A stretch of DNA of 64,000 nucleotides from Streptomyces klenkii (GTDB taxonomy: Bacteria; Actinomycetota; Actinomycetes; Streptomycetales; Streptomycetaceae). A model generated the notes under the pieces. That model was not told the DNA's origin and did not search any database. It saw nothing but the letters and a program-made list of their open reading frames with translations. A program made the translations under genes and the position numbers. Location of the stretch: the NCBI RefSeq assembly GCF_003626645.1, contig NZ_RBAM01000013.1, positions 161,941-225,940 on the forward strand, given 5' to 3'. Below, one piece after another: positions 35,988 through 44,433 of this stretch. Numbering within the stretch: the stretch's first letter is position 1; every line of letters begins with the position of its first letter.

Positions 35988-36605
35988 TCATCGCGCCCGG
36001 TTCAGCGTCTGCAGCGCGGCCCGCAGCAACTGGCCGACCTGCGGCTGACCGCCGTCGGCGAGAACGGCCTCCGCCCGGGGCGCCACCGCCTCCACCGCCT
36101 CGTCCGCCTCGCGGGCGGCATAGCCCAGACCGACGAGCGCGGCCTGCAGCTGATCGCGCCACCCCGCGGCGGCGTGAGCGGGGGCCGCCGCGGCGGAGCC
36201 GACCGGCTTGCCGAGCCGGTCCTTCAGCTCCAGGAGCAGCTTCTGCGCGCCCTTCTTGCCGATGCCGGGGACGGCGGTGAGCGCCTTCTCGTCGGCCGAG
36301 GCGAAGGCCTGCCGGAGGGCGTCGGGGCTGTGGACGGCGAGCATGGCCTGGGCGAGGCGGGGGCCGACGCCGCTCGCGGTCTGGAGCAGCTCGAAGGTCT
36401 GGCGCTCGTCGTCGTCGGCGAAGCCGTAGAGGGTCAGGGAGTCCTCCCGGACGACGAGGGAGGTGGCGAGGCGGGCCGGCTGCCCGACGCGCAGGGTCGC
36501 CAGCGTGCCGGGCGTGCACTGGACGGCCATGCCGATGCCGCCGACCTCGACGACCGCGGTGTCGGGGGCGAGGGCGGCGACGGGGCCGGAGACGAAGGCG
36601 ATCAT
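35988..36605 (-). CDS. ruvA: Holliday junction DNA helicase subunit RuvA
   Basis: 205 residues. N-terminal OB fold (MIAFVSGPVAALAPDTAVVEVGGIGM), helix-hairpin-helix pairs (SGVGPRLAQAML; VPGIGKKGAQKLLLEL), an Ala-rich linker, and domain III (ALVGLGYAAREADEAV) that contacts RuvB. ATG 36605 overlaps the ruvC stop (ATGA). Confidence 0.97.
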   Translation of the reverse strand: MIAFVSGPVAALAPDTAVVEVGGIGMAVQCTPGTLATLRVGQPARLATSLVVREDSLTLYGFADDDERQTFELLQTASGVGPRLAQAMLAVHSPDALRQAFASADEKALTAVPGIGKKGAQKLLLELKDRLGKPVGSAAAAPAHAAAGWRDQLQAALVGLGYAAREADEAVEAVAPRAEAVLADGGQPQVGQLLRAALQTLNRAR

Positions 36606-37153
36606 CGGGTGCCCTTCGGGAGGCGTACGGGGGCGGTGGTGCGGCGCTGGGCGGCGGCGAGCTGCTGGAGGCGGTTCGTCACGGGGGCGCGCCAGATGTG
36701 GCAGATGGCCAGGGCCAGGGCGTCGGCGGCGTCGGCGGGCTTCGGCGGTGCGTCGAGCCGCAGGAGGCGGGTGACCATGGAGCCGACCTGGGCCTTGTCG
36801 GCCCGGCCGGAGCCGGTGACGGCCGCCTTGACCTCGCTGGGGGTGTGCAGCGCGACGGGCAGGCCGCGGCGGGCGGCGCAGAGCATGGCGACGGCACTGG
36901 CCTGGGCGGTGCCCATGACCGTACGGACGTTGTGCTGGCTGAAGACGCGCTCCACGGCGACGAATTCGGGCCGGTGCTCGTCGAGCCACTGCTCGATGCC
37001 GCGCTCGATGAGGACGAGGCGGTCGGCGACCTCGGCGTCCGCGGGGGTGCGGACCACTCCGACCCCGACCATGCGCAGCGGGCGGCCCGCGGTGCCCTCG
37101 ACCACGCCGACGCCGCACCGCGTCAATCCGGGGTCCACACCCAGCACCCGCAT
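36602..37153 (-). CDS. ruvC: Holliday junction endonuclease RuvC
   Basis: 183 residues. RVLGVDPGLTRCGVGVV carries the first Asp; FVAVERVFSQHNVRTVMGTAQA the Glu; PADAADALALAICH the last Asp. I start at ATG 37153, which has GGAGGGG six bases upstream, rather than ATG 37177 or TTG 37210. Confidence 0.96.
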   Translation of the reverse strand: MRVLGVDPGLTRCGVGVVEGTAGRPLRMVGVGVVRTPADAEVADRLVLIERGIEQWLDEHRPEFVAVERVFSQHNVRTVMGTAQASAVAMLCAARRGLPVALHTPSEVKAAVTGSGRADKAQVGSMVTRLLRLDAPPKPADAADALALAICHIWRAPVTNRLQQLAAAQRRTTAPVRLPKGTR

Positions 37154-37223
37154 GTCCGCCCCCTCCGTATCGCTCATCTGCCCGGGCAGGCTATCGGCTG
37201 CCACTGACAACGGCCGTTCACGA

Positions 37224-37261
37224 CGACGGGCCGGCGGGACGCGTGTCCCGCCGGCCCGTCG
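37224..37261. terminator. Terminator between yebC-family gene and ruvC
   Basis: 17-base stem with a GCGT loop (37224-37240 with 37245-37261), 30 bases after the yebC-family stop. Confidence 0.75.
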
Positions 37262-37290
37262 GCCGACCGCAGGCGGATGCCGTGCGTGCC

Positions 37291-38043
37291 TTACGCATCT
37301 ACCTTCGCCATGACGTCGTCGGAGACGTCGAAGTTGGCGAACACGTTCTGGACGTCGTCGCTGTCCTCAAGGGCGTCGATCAGCTTGAAGATCTTGCGCG
37401 CGCCCTCCTCTTCGAGCTCCACCTGCATGGTGGGGACGAAGTTGGCCTCGGCGGAGTCGTAGTCGATGCCCGCCTCCTGGAGCGCGGTGCGGACCGCGAC
37501 CAGGTCGGTGGCCTCGCTGATGACCTCGAAGCTCTCGCCGAGGTCGTTGACCTCTTCGGCGCCGGCGTCGAGGACCGCGCCCAGGACGTCGTCCTCGGTC
37601 AGCTCACCCTTGGGGACGATGATGACGCCCTTGCGGTTGAACAGGTACGACACGGAGCCCGGGTCGGCCATGGAGCCGCCGTTGCGGGTCATGGCGACGC
37701 GCACGTCGGAGGCGGCGCGGTTGCGGTTGTCGGTGAGGCACTCGATGAGGACCGCCACGCCGTTCGGGCCGTAGCCCTCGTACATGATCGTCTCGTAGTC
37801 GGCGCCGCCCGCTTCGAGACCGCCGCCGCGCTTGACCGCGGAGTCGATGTTCTTGTTGGGGACCGACTGCTTCTTCGCCTTCTGGATGGCGTCGTAGAGC
37901 GTCGGGTTGCCCTCGATGTCGACGCCGCCCATGCGGGCCGCGACCTCGATGTTCTTGATCAGCTTCGCGAAGAGCTTGCCGCGCTTGGCATCGATCACGG
38001 CCTTCTTGTGCTTCGTCGTAGCCCATTTAGAGTGGCCGGACAT
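37291..38043 (-). CDS. YebC/PmpR-family DNA-binding or translation regulatory protein
   Basis: 250 residues. SGHSKWATTKHKKAVIDAKRGKLF is the strongly conserved N-terminus; GGVDIEGNPTLYDAIQKAKKQSVPN and YEGYGPNGVAVLIECLTDN are family blocks. Some members are transcription regulators, and recent work ties others to relief of ribosome stalling. ATG 38043. Its place beside ruvCAB is widely conserved. Confidence 0.95.
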   Translation of the reverse strand: MSGHSKWATTKHKKAVIDAKRGKLFAKLIKNIEVAARMGGVDIEGNPTLYDAIQKAKKQSVPNKNIDSAVKRGGGLEAGGADYETIMYEGYGPNGVAVLIECLTDNRNRAASDVRVAMTRNGGSMADPGSVSYLFNRKGVIIVPKGELTEDDVLGAVLDAGAEEVNDLGESFEVISEATDLVAVRTALQEAGIDYDSAEANFVPTMQVELEEEGARKIFKLIDALEDSDDVQNVFANFDVSDDVMAKVDA

Positions 38044-38106
38044 CTGCCTGTCTCCTTCGCGTAACCAATTTCTGAAACGAACGACAGAGATCCTACCGGG
38101 GCCGGG

Positions 38107-38706
38107 CTACTGGGCTGCGCGCACCATGTCCACGAACAGCGCGTGGACGCGGTGGTCGCCGGTGAGCTCCGGGTGGAAGGACGTGGCCAGCACGTTGCCC
38201 TGGCGCACGGCGACGGTGTGGCCGTCGTAGGTGGCGATGACCTCGGCGGCGGCGCCGGTGGACTCGACCCAGGGGGCGCGGATGAAGATGCCCTCGACAG
38301 GGCCGCCTTCGATGCCGGCCACGTCGACGGTGGCCTCGAAGGACTCGTTCTGCCGGCCGAAGGCGTTGCGGCGGACGATCATGTCGATGCCGCCGAGCGT
38401 CTCCTGGTCCTCGCGGCCGTCGAGCAGCTTGTCGGCGAGCATGATCATGCCGGCGCAGGTGCCGTAGACGGGCATCCCGGCGCGCACGCGCTCGCGCAGC
38501 GGCTCCAGCATGCCGAAGGCGACGGCGAGCTTGGACATGGTGGTGGACTCGCCGCCGGGTATCACCAGGCCGTCGATCTCCGCGAGCTCCTCGGGGCGGC
38601 GCACGGGGCGGGCGAGGGCGTCGGCGGAGGCGAGGGCGACGAGGTGCTCGCGGACGTCGCCCTGGAGGGCGAGGACGCCGATGGTGGGCGTGGAAAGGGA
38701 TGCCAC
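38107..38706 (-). CDS. pdxT: Pyridoxal 5'-phosphate synthase glutaminase subunit PdxT
   Basis: 199 residues. Class I amidotransferase feeding ammonia to PdxS. IGVLALQGDVREH, IPGGESTTMSK, the nucleophile in YGTCAGMIMLA and the histidine in SFHPELTGD are present. GTG 38706. 88 bases after pdxS with an intervening hairpin. Confidence 0.97.
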   Translation of the reverse strand: MASLSTPTIGVLALQGDVREHLVALASADALARPVRRPEELAEIDGLVIPGGESTTMSKLAVAFGMLEPLRERVRAGMPVYGTCAGMIMLADKLLDGREDQETLGGIDMIVRRNAFGRQNESFEATVDVAGIEGGPVEGIFIRAPWVESTGAAAEVIATYDGHTVAVRQGNVLATSFHPELTGDHRVHALFVDMVRAAQ

Positions 38707-38741
38707 GGGGGAGTTCTCCGTCTCGGGTCTGGACGACCGGT

Positions 38742-38771
38742 GGGCGGCCCGCCGTCGTGCGCGGGCCGCCC
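38742..38771 (-). terminator. Hairpin between pdxS and pdxT
   Basis: 11-base stem GGGCGGCCCGC / GCGGGCCGCCC with an 8-base loop. Lies inside the operon, so more likely a partial attenuator or mRNA-processing site setting PdxS above PdxT. Confidence 0.45.
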
Positions 38772-38794
38772 GGCCGGGAAAAGCGGTGCGGTGT

Positions 38795-39709
38795 TTACCA
38801 GCCGCGGTTGGCGTAGCGCTCGGCCTCGGGGAGGGTGTCGCAGTTGATGCCGACCATGGCCTCGCCGAGGTTGCGGGAGGCGTCCGCGATGACCTTCGGG
38901 TCGTCGTAGAAGGTGGTGGCCTTCACGATGGCGGCGGCGCGCTTGGCCGGGTCGCCGGACTTGAAGATGCCGGAGCCGACGAAGACGCCCTCGGCACCGA
39001 GCTGGCGCATCAGCGCGGCGTCGGCGGGGGTGGCCACGCCACCGGCGGAGAAGAGGACGACCGGCAGCTTGCCGAGCTCGGCGACCTCCTTGACGAGCTC
39101 GTACGGGGCGCGCAGCTCCTTGGCGGCGGCGAACAGCTCGTTGTTGTCGAAGCCGCGCAGCTTGGCGATCTCGTTCTTGATCTGGCGCAGGTGGCGCACG
39201 GCCTCCACGACGTTGCCGGTGCCGGCCTCGCCCTTGGAGCGGATCATGGCGGCGCCCTCGGCGATGCGGCGCAGGGCCTCGCCCAGGTTGGTGGCACCGC
39301 AGACGAAGGGGGTGGTGAAGGCCCACTTGTCGGAGTGGTTGACCTCGTCGGCCGGGGTGAGGACCTCGGACTCGTCGATGTAGTCGACGCCGAGCGACTG
39401 GAGGACCTGGGCCTCGACGAAGTGGCCGATGCGGGACTTGGCCATGACCGGGATGGAGACGGCGCCGATGATCTCTTCGATCATGTTGGGGTCGGACATG
39501 CGGGCCACGCCGCCGTCCTTGCGGATGTCGGCCGGAACCCGCTCGAGCGCCATGACGGCGACCGCGCCCGCGTCCTCGGCGATCTTCGCCTGCTCGGCGT
39601 TGACGACGTCCATGATCACGCCGCCCTTGAGCTGCTCGGCCATGCCGCGCTTGACGCGGGCGGTACCGGTCTCGGGGGTGGTGGACGTGCTGGGGACCGT
39701 GCTGGACAC
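38795..39709 (-). CDS. pdxS: Pyridoxal 5'-phosphate synthase subunit PdxS
   Basis: 304 residues. Builds PLP from ribose 5-phosphate, glyceraldehyde 3-phosphate and ammonia. KGGVIMDVVNAEQAKIAEDAGAVAVMALERVPADIR, the lysine in VMAKSRIGHFVEAQ and the phosphate-binding FSAGGVATPADAA and GVFVGSGIFKS are unmistakable. GTG 39709. First gene of pdxS-pdxT. Confidence 0.98.
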   Translation of the reverse strand: MSSTVPSTSTTPETGTARVKRGMAEQLKGGVIMDVVNAEQAKIAEDAGAVAVMALERVPADIRKDGGVARMSDPNMIEEIIGAVSIPVMAKSRIGHFVEAQVLQSLGVDYIDESEVLTPADEVNHSDKWAFTTPFVCGATNLGEALRRIAEGAAMIRSKGEAGTGNVVEAVRHLRQIKNEIAKLRGFDNNELFAAAKELRAPYELVKEVAELGKLPVVLFSAGGVATPADAALMRQLGAEGVFVGSGIFKSGDPAKRAAAIVKATTFYDDPKVIADASRNLGEAMVGINCDTLPEAERYANRGW

Positions 39710-39809
39710 GTGGTGACCTCACTATCAAGGGCGGTGATGCTGCGGCCCTCATACAACCCAGCCGGGTTCCCCGGAAAAAGAGCCAATCGGAGGCCGGTGG
39801 CTCCTCCGG

Positions 39810-40352
39810 TCAGCTGTTCATCCCGGGTTCCAGTGCGGCGGGCGGCTCGTCGTCCATCTCGAAGGCCATCGGAAAGGGCGCGTGGCCGGCGAGGCGGAAC
39901 CAGCGCACCACGCGGTGCTTGCGCACGGCGCGGGCGGCCCGGACCGCGTCGTTGTGGAAGCGCCTGGCCATCGGCACCCGGCGGACCGCCTCCGACAGCT
40001 CGGTCAGCGACTCCTCGCCGCCCGGGGCCTCCCGGACGGCCTCGACCTGCGGGCCCTCCGTGAAGACCGCGCGCAGGGCCTGGCTCAGCTCGCTCTCGGC
40101 GACCTCGCGGTGCTCCTCCTCGGCCTGCCGGGCCGCGTGGGCGGCCTGGTAGAGCACGATCGAGGCGGCCGGGTCGAGGACTCCGGCGGTGCCCAGCTCC
40201 TGGGCGACGGAGGCGCGGCGCAGCAGCTGGGCGTCCAGGGCGGCGCGGGCGGCGTCGATGCGGCTGTGCAGGCGGTCCAGCCGGCCGGCGGTCCAGCTCA
40301 GATAGACGCCGATGACGACCAGCGCGGCGACGATCCAGATCAATGTGGTCAC
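39810..40352 (-). CDS. LemA-like membrane protein (divergent)
   Basis: 180 residues. One N-terminal helix (TTLIWIVAALVVIGVYLSW), then a long helical region RLHSRIDAARAALDAQLLRRASVAQEL and, near the end, PMARRFHNDAVRAARAVRKHRVVRWF followed by PFPMAFEMDDE. These match LemA-family features (IDaqLkRR; aRrfYNdAVr; FE near the end) but weakly. GTG 40352. Function of LemA proteins is unknown. Confidence 0.75.
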   Translation of the reverse strand: MTTLIWIVAALVVIGVYLSWTAGRLDRLHSRIDAARAALDAQLLRRASVAQELGTAGVLDPAASIVLYQAAHAARQAEEEHREVAESELSQALRAVFTEGPQVEAVREAPGGEESLTELSEAVRRVPMARRFHNDAVRAARAVRKHRVVRWFRLAGHAPFPMAFEMDDEPPAALEPGMNS

Positions 40353-40547
40353 GCCGGGCCACGTTACCGCTCGCCGCGGGGCCGCTGTGCGGGGCGATAT
40401 CGGCCTCCGGCTCCACCCGCGGGTGGAGCCGGACGGAGCGGCGGTCCGTGCGTTTCTCCACCCCGGCTCCGATCCGTCTCCACCCGGCCGGCGCCTAGCG
40501 TCGTTGCAGGACGCAGAAGACCGGCGAAGGGCCGGGGAGGAAACCCC

Positions 40548-41234
40548 ATGACACCGCACGCCTGGCGAGCGCTGCTCGTCCCCCTGACCATCACGATCGC
40601 CCTGCCCGTGGCGCTGTATTACGTGCTGCGGGCGCAGGGCACCGCCCAGTGGCAGGCCCTGCTGATCAGTGGCGCGATACCGGCCGCGCACGCGGTCGTC
40701 ACGGCCGTCCGCCGCCGGCACGTCGCCTTCTTCGACCTGCTCGTCGTCGCCCTGCTCGCCGTCTCGGCGGCCACGTCGGTGGTGAGCGGGGATCCGCGGG
40801 TGCTGCTGCTGAAGGACGCCGCGATCCCGGCCGTGCTGGGCCTGTGGATCGGGGGCACGCTGTTCCTCTCGCGGCCCTTCGCCTTCCACCTCGGCACGCA
40901 CCTGCGGCGCGGCAGCGGCGACGCGGAGGCCGAGCGGGCCTGGCAGGAGATGCCCGCGTACCGGCAGGCGCTGCGGGGCCTGACCCTGCTGTGGGCGGGC
41001 GTGCAGCTGGTCGACGCCGCCCTGAGCACGGTGCAGGCGCTGGTGCTGCCCGTCGACGCGGTCCCGGTGGTCGGCCGGATCCAGTCGTTCACCCTGCTGG
41101 CCCTGGTGGTGGTGATCACCGTACGGCGCAGCCGGCGCTTCCGGGCGCGGCACGGCATATCCCTGTTCGGAACGGCGGGCGCGTCGGCCCGGGCCGACGG
41201 CCCGGCGCCGCGCGAGGCGGAGGGCCCGGCGTAA
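40548..41234 (+). CDS. VC0807-family integral membrane protein
   Basis: 228 residues with about five or six membrane helices. ALLISGAIPAAHAVVTAVRRRHV and VSGDPRVLLLKDAAIPAVLGLWIGGTLFLSRPFAFHL match the VC0807 family, distantly like septation protein A. ATG 40548 with GGGGAGG seven bases upstream. Monocistronic, convergent with pimA. No known function. Confidence 0.82.
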   Translation: MTPHAWRALLVPLTITIALPVALYYVLRAQGTAQWQALLISGAIPAAHAVVTAVRRRHVAFFDLLVVALLAVSAATSVVSGDPRVLLLKDAAIPAVLGLWIGGTLFLSRPFAFHLGTHLRRGSGDAEAERAWQEMPAYRQALRGLTLLWAGVQLVDAALSTVQALVLPVDAVPVVGRIQSFTLLALVVVITVRRSRRFRARHGISLFGTAGASARADGPAPREAEGPA

Positions 41235-41308
41235 GCCGTCCGCGGCGGTCCGTCACCGGCCCTGAAACCATGGGCCGCCGCAACGGCAAGAAGCCACCAC
41301 GGCGAGGG

Positions 41309-41363
41309 TCCGGCGGAATGCGCACGCTGCCGGTTACCGGCACGTACCCGGCATTCCGCCGGA
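41309..41363. terminator. Convergent terminator with nested inverted repeat
   Basis: Outer stem TCCGGCGGAATGC / GCATTCCGCCGGA (13 bases, exact), inner stem TGCCGG / CCGGCA. It lies just after both the VC0807 and pimA stop codons. Confidence 0.65.
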
Positions 41364-41367
41364 ACGG

Positions 41368-42528
41368 CTAGTCGCGGGCGAGGCCGAAGCGGGCGCGCAG
41401 GCCGGTGCGTTCGTCGGCGGCGACCGAGGCCGCGCCGGCCGTGACCGTCTCGTAGACGGCCAGGATGTCGGCGCCCACGCGGGACCAGTCGAAGCGGCGC
41501 ACGTGCGTGCTGCCGCGCTCGCTCAGCCCGGCCCGCTGCTGCGGGTCGCCCAGCAGCCGGACGGCCGCGGCGGCGAGCGCGTCGGCGTCCTCGTTGGCGA
41601 AGAGCTCGCCGGCCGAGCCCTGGTCGAGCACCTGGGCGAAGGCGTCCAGGTCGCTGGCGAGGACGGGGGCGCCCGCCGACATCGCCTCGACCAGGATGAT
41701 GCCGAAGGACTCCCCGCCCGTGTTGGGGGCGACGTAGACGTCGACGCTGCGCAGCAGCCGCGCCTTGTCCTCGTCGCTGACCATGCCGAGGAACTCGACG
41801 CGGTCGCGCATCTCGCGGGGCAGGCCGGCGACGGCCTCCTCCTCGTCGCCCCGGCCGGCGACCAGCAGCCGGGCGTCCGGGCACGCGGCGAAGATCTTCG
41901 GCAGGGCGCGCATGAGCACAGGCAGGCCCTTGCGGGGTTCGTCGATGCGGCCGATGAAGCCGATCGTCCCGCCCTGCCACTCCTGCTTGGGCTCGGCGCG
42001 GGCGAAGAAGTCGACGTCGACGCCGTTGGGAATGACGACGGCGTCGCCGCCCAGGTGCTCGACGAGCGTCCGGCGTGCGTATTCGCTCACCGCGATGCGG
42101 GCACTGATCTTCTCCAGGGCGGGCTGGAGGATCGGATAGGCCGCGATCATCGCGCGGGAGCGCGGGTTGGAGGTGTGGAAGGTCGCCACGATCGGGCCCT
42201 GCGCGGCCCAGCAGGCCAGCAGGCCCAGCGAGGGGGAGGTGGGTTCGTGGATGTGGATGACGTCGAAGTCGCCGTCGTGCAGCCAGCGCCGCACGCGGGC
42301 GGCCGACAGGAAGCCGAAGTTCAGCCGCGCCACCGAGCCGTTGTACGGGACGGGCACGGCCCGCCCGGCCGAGACGACGAAGGGCGGCAGCGGCGTCTCG
42401 TCGTCCGCCGGGGCCAGCACCGACACCTCGTGGCCCAGCCGGATGAGGTGCTCGGCCAGGTCCCGGATGTGGAACTGCACGCCTCCGGGCACGTCCCACG
42501 AGTAGGGACAGACGATCCCGATCCTCAT
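41368..42528 (-). CDS. pimA: Phosphatidyl-myo-inositol alpha-mannosyltransferase
   Basis: 386 residues, GT4 family GT-B fold. Adds the first mannose from GDP-mannose to phosphatidylinositol on the cytoplasmic face of the membrane. RIGIVCPYSWDVPGGVQFHI, HIHEPTSPSLGLLA, GFIGRIDEPRKGL and the nucleotide-sugar motif GESFGIILVEAMSAG match PimA. ATG 42528 overlaps the acyltransferase stop (ATGA). Order pgsA-acyltransferase-pimA as in Mycobacterium. Confidence 0.93.
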   Translation of the reverse strand: MRIGIVCPYSWDVPGGVQFHIRDLAEHLIRLGHEVSVLAPADDETPLPPFVVSAGRAVPVPYNGSVARLNFGFLSAARVRRWLHDGDFDVIHIHEPTSPSLGLLACWAAQGPIVATFHTSNPRSRAMIAAYPILQPALEKISARIAVSEYARRTLVEHLGGDAVVIPNGVDVDFFARAEPKQEWQGGTIGFIGRIDEPRKGLPVLMRALPKIFAACPDARLLVAGRGDEEEAVAGLPREMRDRVEFLGMVSDEDKARLLRSVDVYVAPNTGGESFGIILVEAMSAGAPVLASDLDAFAQVLDQGSAGELFANEDADALAAAAVRLLGDPQQRAGLSERGSTHVRRFDWSRVGADILAVYETVTAGAASVAADERTGLRARFGLARD

Positions 42529-43526
42529 GCCCCGTCCCTCCGGTCGCTCTCCGACGTGCCCGCGCCTTTGCCCCGCGCCCCGCCCGCAGGCCCGTCCGGC
42601 GCGCCGGGCGGCCCGTCCGGCCCGTCCGGCCCGTCCGGGCGCGGCTCCAGGTCGGCGAGCCACAGTCGCTGGAGCATATGCCAGTCCTGCGGGTGCTCGG
42701 CGATCCCGGCGGCGAAGATGTCGGCGACCTGCTGGGTCATGGCGGCGGCCTTCTCGGCGCGGGTGCCCTCCGCGGGCACCTCGACCGGGGCGTGCACCCG
42801 GCCCTTCATCACCGGCGAGCTGTCGTACCAGAGCGTCACCGGGAGCAGCAGCGCCCCGGTCTGCACGGCGAGCATCGCGGGCCCGGCGGGCATCTTCGTG
42901 GCCTCGCCGAAGAAGGTGACCTCTATGCCCGAGGAGGACAGGTCGCGGTCGGCCACCAGGCACACCAGTCCCCCGGCGCGCAGCCGGCGCGCCAGCGTGC
43001 CGAAGGCACTGCCGCCCGCGTGGGGCAGCACCTCCATGCCCAGGCCCTCGCGATAGGCGACGAAGCGGTCGTAGAGCGTCTCGGGCTTCAGCCGCTCGGC
43101 CACCGTCGTGAAGGGCACCCCGAGCCGCGTGGTCACCCACGCGCCCGCGAGGTCGTAGTTGCCCATGTGCGGCAGCGCGACGACCACGCCGCGCCCGCTC
43201 GCCAGGGCCTCCTCCAGGTGGCCCAGGCCCTCCGGGGCGAAGGACGAGCGCCTGCGCTCCGCACTCCACACCGGCAGCCGGAAGGACTCCATCCAGTAGC
43301 GCATGTACGAGCGCATGCCCGCCCGGGACACCTGCGCGAGGCGCTCCGCGGACGCCCCCGGCAGCACCCGGGCCAGGTTGGCCTCCAGGCGCAGCACGCC
43401 GCCGCCGCGCCGCCGCCACGCCACGTCGGCGATCTGCTGCCCCAGCCGTACGGCCAGCGGCTCCGGCAGCTTCTTGACGGCGGCCCAGCCGAGCCCGTAG
43501 AGCGCGTCGGTCAGCCGTTCCTTCAC
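42525..43526 (-). CDS. Phosphatidylinositol mannoside acyltransferase
   Basis: 333 residues. LpxL/HtrB-type acyltransferase that acylates the mannose of PIM (Mycobacterium PatA, Rv2611c). The catalytic motif HMGNYD (H-x4-D) lies in VALPHMGNYDLAGAW; LVADRDLSSSGIEVTFFGE is the second block. C-terminal 35 residues are Pro/Gly/Asp repeats (PDGPDGPDGP). GTG 43526 overlaps the pgsA stop. Confidence 0.92.
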   Translation of the reverse strand: MKERLTDALYGLGWAAVKKLPEPLAVRLGQQIADVAWRRRGGGVLRLEANLARVLPGASAERLAQVSRAGMRSYMRYWMESFRLPVWSAERRRSSFAPEGLGHLEEALASGRGVVVALPHMGNYDLAGAWVTTRLGVPFTTVAERLKPETLYDRFVAYREGLGMEVLPHAGGSAFGTLARRLRAGGLVCLVADRDLSSSGIEVTFFGEATKMPAGPAMLAVQTGALLLPVTLWYDSSPVMKGRVHAPVEVPAEGTRAEKAAAMTQQVADIFAAGIAEHPQDWHMLQRLWLADLEPRPDGPDGPDGPPGAPDGPAGGARGKGAGTSESDRRDGA

Positions 43527-44188
43527 CCGTTGCCACCGCCCTGCGCCGCCGCGGCCTCGGCCTCCGCCTCGGCCGACTCGCGGCGCACGGTCACCACCCG
43601 CTGGATCAGGGTCACGAGGCTGCCGGCGGCCACGATCCACAGCGCCACGGGCAGCAGGTACTGGATGCCCGGCACGCCGAACTTGTGCAGGCCCGCGAAG
43701 CCGCACGCCACCAGCGAGATGACCAGCCGCTCGGCGCGCTCGACGAGGCCGTTGACGTTCACGGGCAGCCCGATGCTCTCGCCGCGCGCCTTCGTGTACG
43801 AGACGACCTGGCCGCTGGCGAGGCAGAAGATCGACACCGCGCAGAGCACGTTGTCGTCACCGCTGCCCGCGTACCACAGCGCGAGTCCGCCGAAGATCGC
43901 CGAGTCGGCGACGCGGTCGAGCGTGGAGTCCAGGAAGGCGCCCCAGCGGCTGGAGCGGCCCAGCTGCCGGGCCATGTTGCCGTCCACCAGGTCCGAGAAG
44001 ACGAACAGGGTGATGACGACCGTGCCCCAGAAGAACTCCCCCCGCGGGTAGAAGACCAGGGCGCCCGCCACCACACCGCCGGTACCGACGAGGGTCACCG
44101 CGTCGGGGCTGACGCCGAGGCGGATGAGCAGGGCGGCGAACGGCGTGAGAACACGCGTGAAGAACGCACGCGCGTACTTGTTCAGCAT
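43523..44188 (-). CDS. pgsA: Phosphatidylinositol phosphate synthase (CDP-alcohol phosphatidyltransferase)
   Basis: 221 residues, about six helices. Joins CDP-diacylglycerol with inositol 1-phosphate. The CDP-alcohol motif D-x2-DG-x2-AR-x8-G-x3-D-x3-D is seen in DLVDGNMARQ and GAFLDSTLD. Context with PIM genes points to phosphatidylinositol rather than phosphatidylglycerol. ATG 44188; divergent from the EF-G paralogue across a 245-base gap. Confidence 0.92.
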   Translation of the reverse strand: MLNKYARAFFTRVLTPFAALLIRLGVSPDAVTLVGTGGVVAGALVFYPRGEFFWGTVVITLFVFSDLVDGNMARQLGRSSRWGAFLDSTLDRVADSAIFGGLALWYAGSGDDNVLCAVSIFCLASGQVVSYTKARGESIGLPVNVNGLVERAERLVISLVACGFAGLHKFGVPGIQYLLPVALWIVAAGSLVTLIQRVVTVRRESAEAEAEAAAAQGGGNG

Positions 44189-44433
44189 GGCCTTCCCGGA
44201 GGGGTGTCGTATCGGGCCGCGTGGTCAAGCGGGCCACCGGCTGGCCCATCGTAGCCAGGCGCCCCCTCCGGGCCGCGCACGCACTGCTCGCAGCGCGCGC
44301 ACCGGCGCCTCCGCCTCCCCCGGCGGCGCCACCGCGGGGCGTACGGATGTGCCCGCGTGTGCGACGTATGGACGCAGCGTTACCGCAGTGGAAAGCTCGG
44401 TGTACCGCAGGTGTCGACCGGGAGGCGGGACAC

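Noticed and set aside
38742..38771. Full terminator ending the pdxS transcript
   Set aside because: PdxT needs co-expression with PdxS and no promoter is evident between them; treated as a partial attenuator.
40548..41234. Naming the VC0807-family protein septation protein A
   Set aside because: Only the general pattern with SGDPR-LLLKD is shared; no evidence for a division role.
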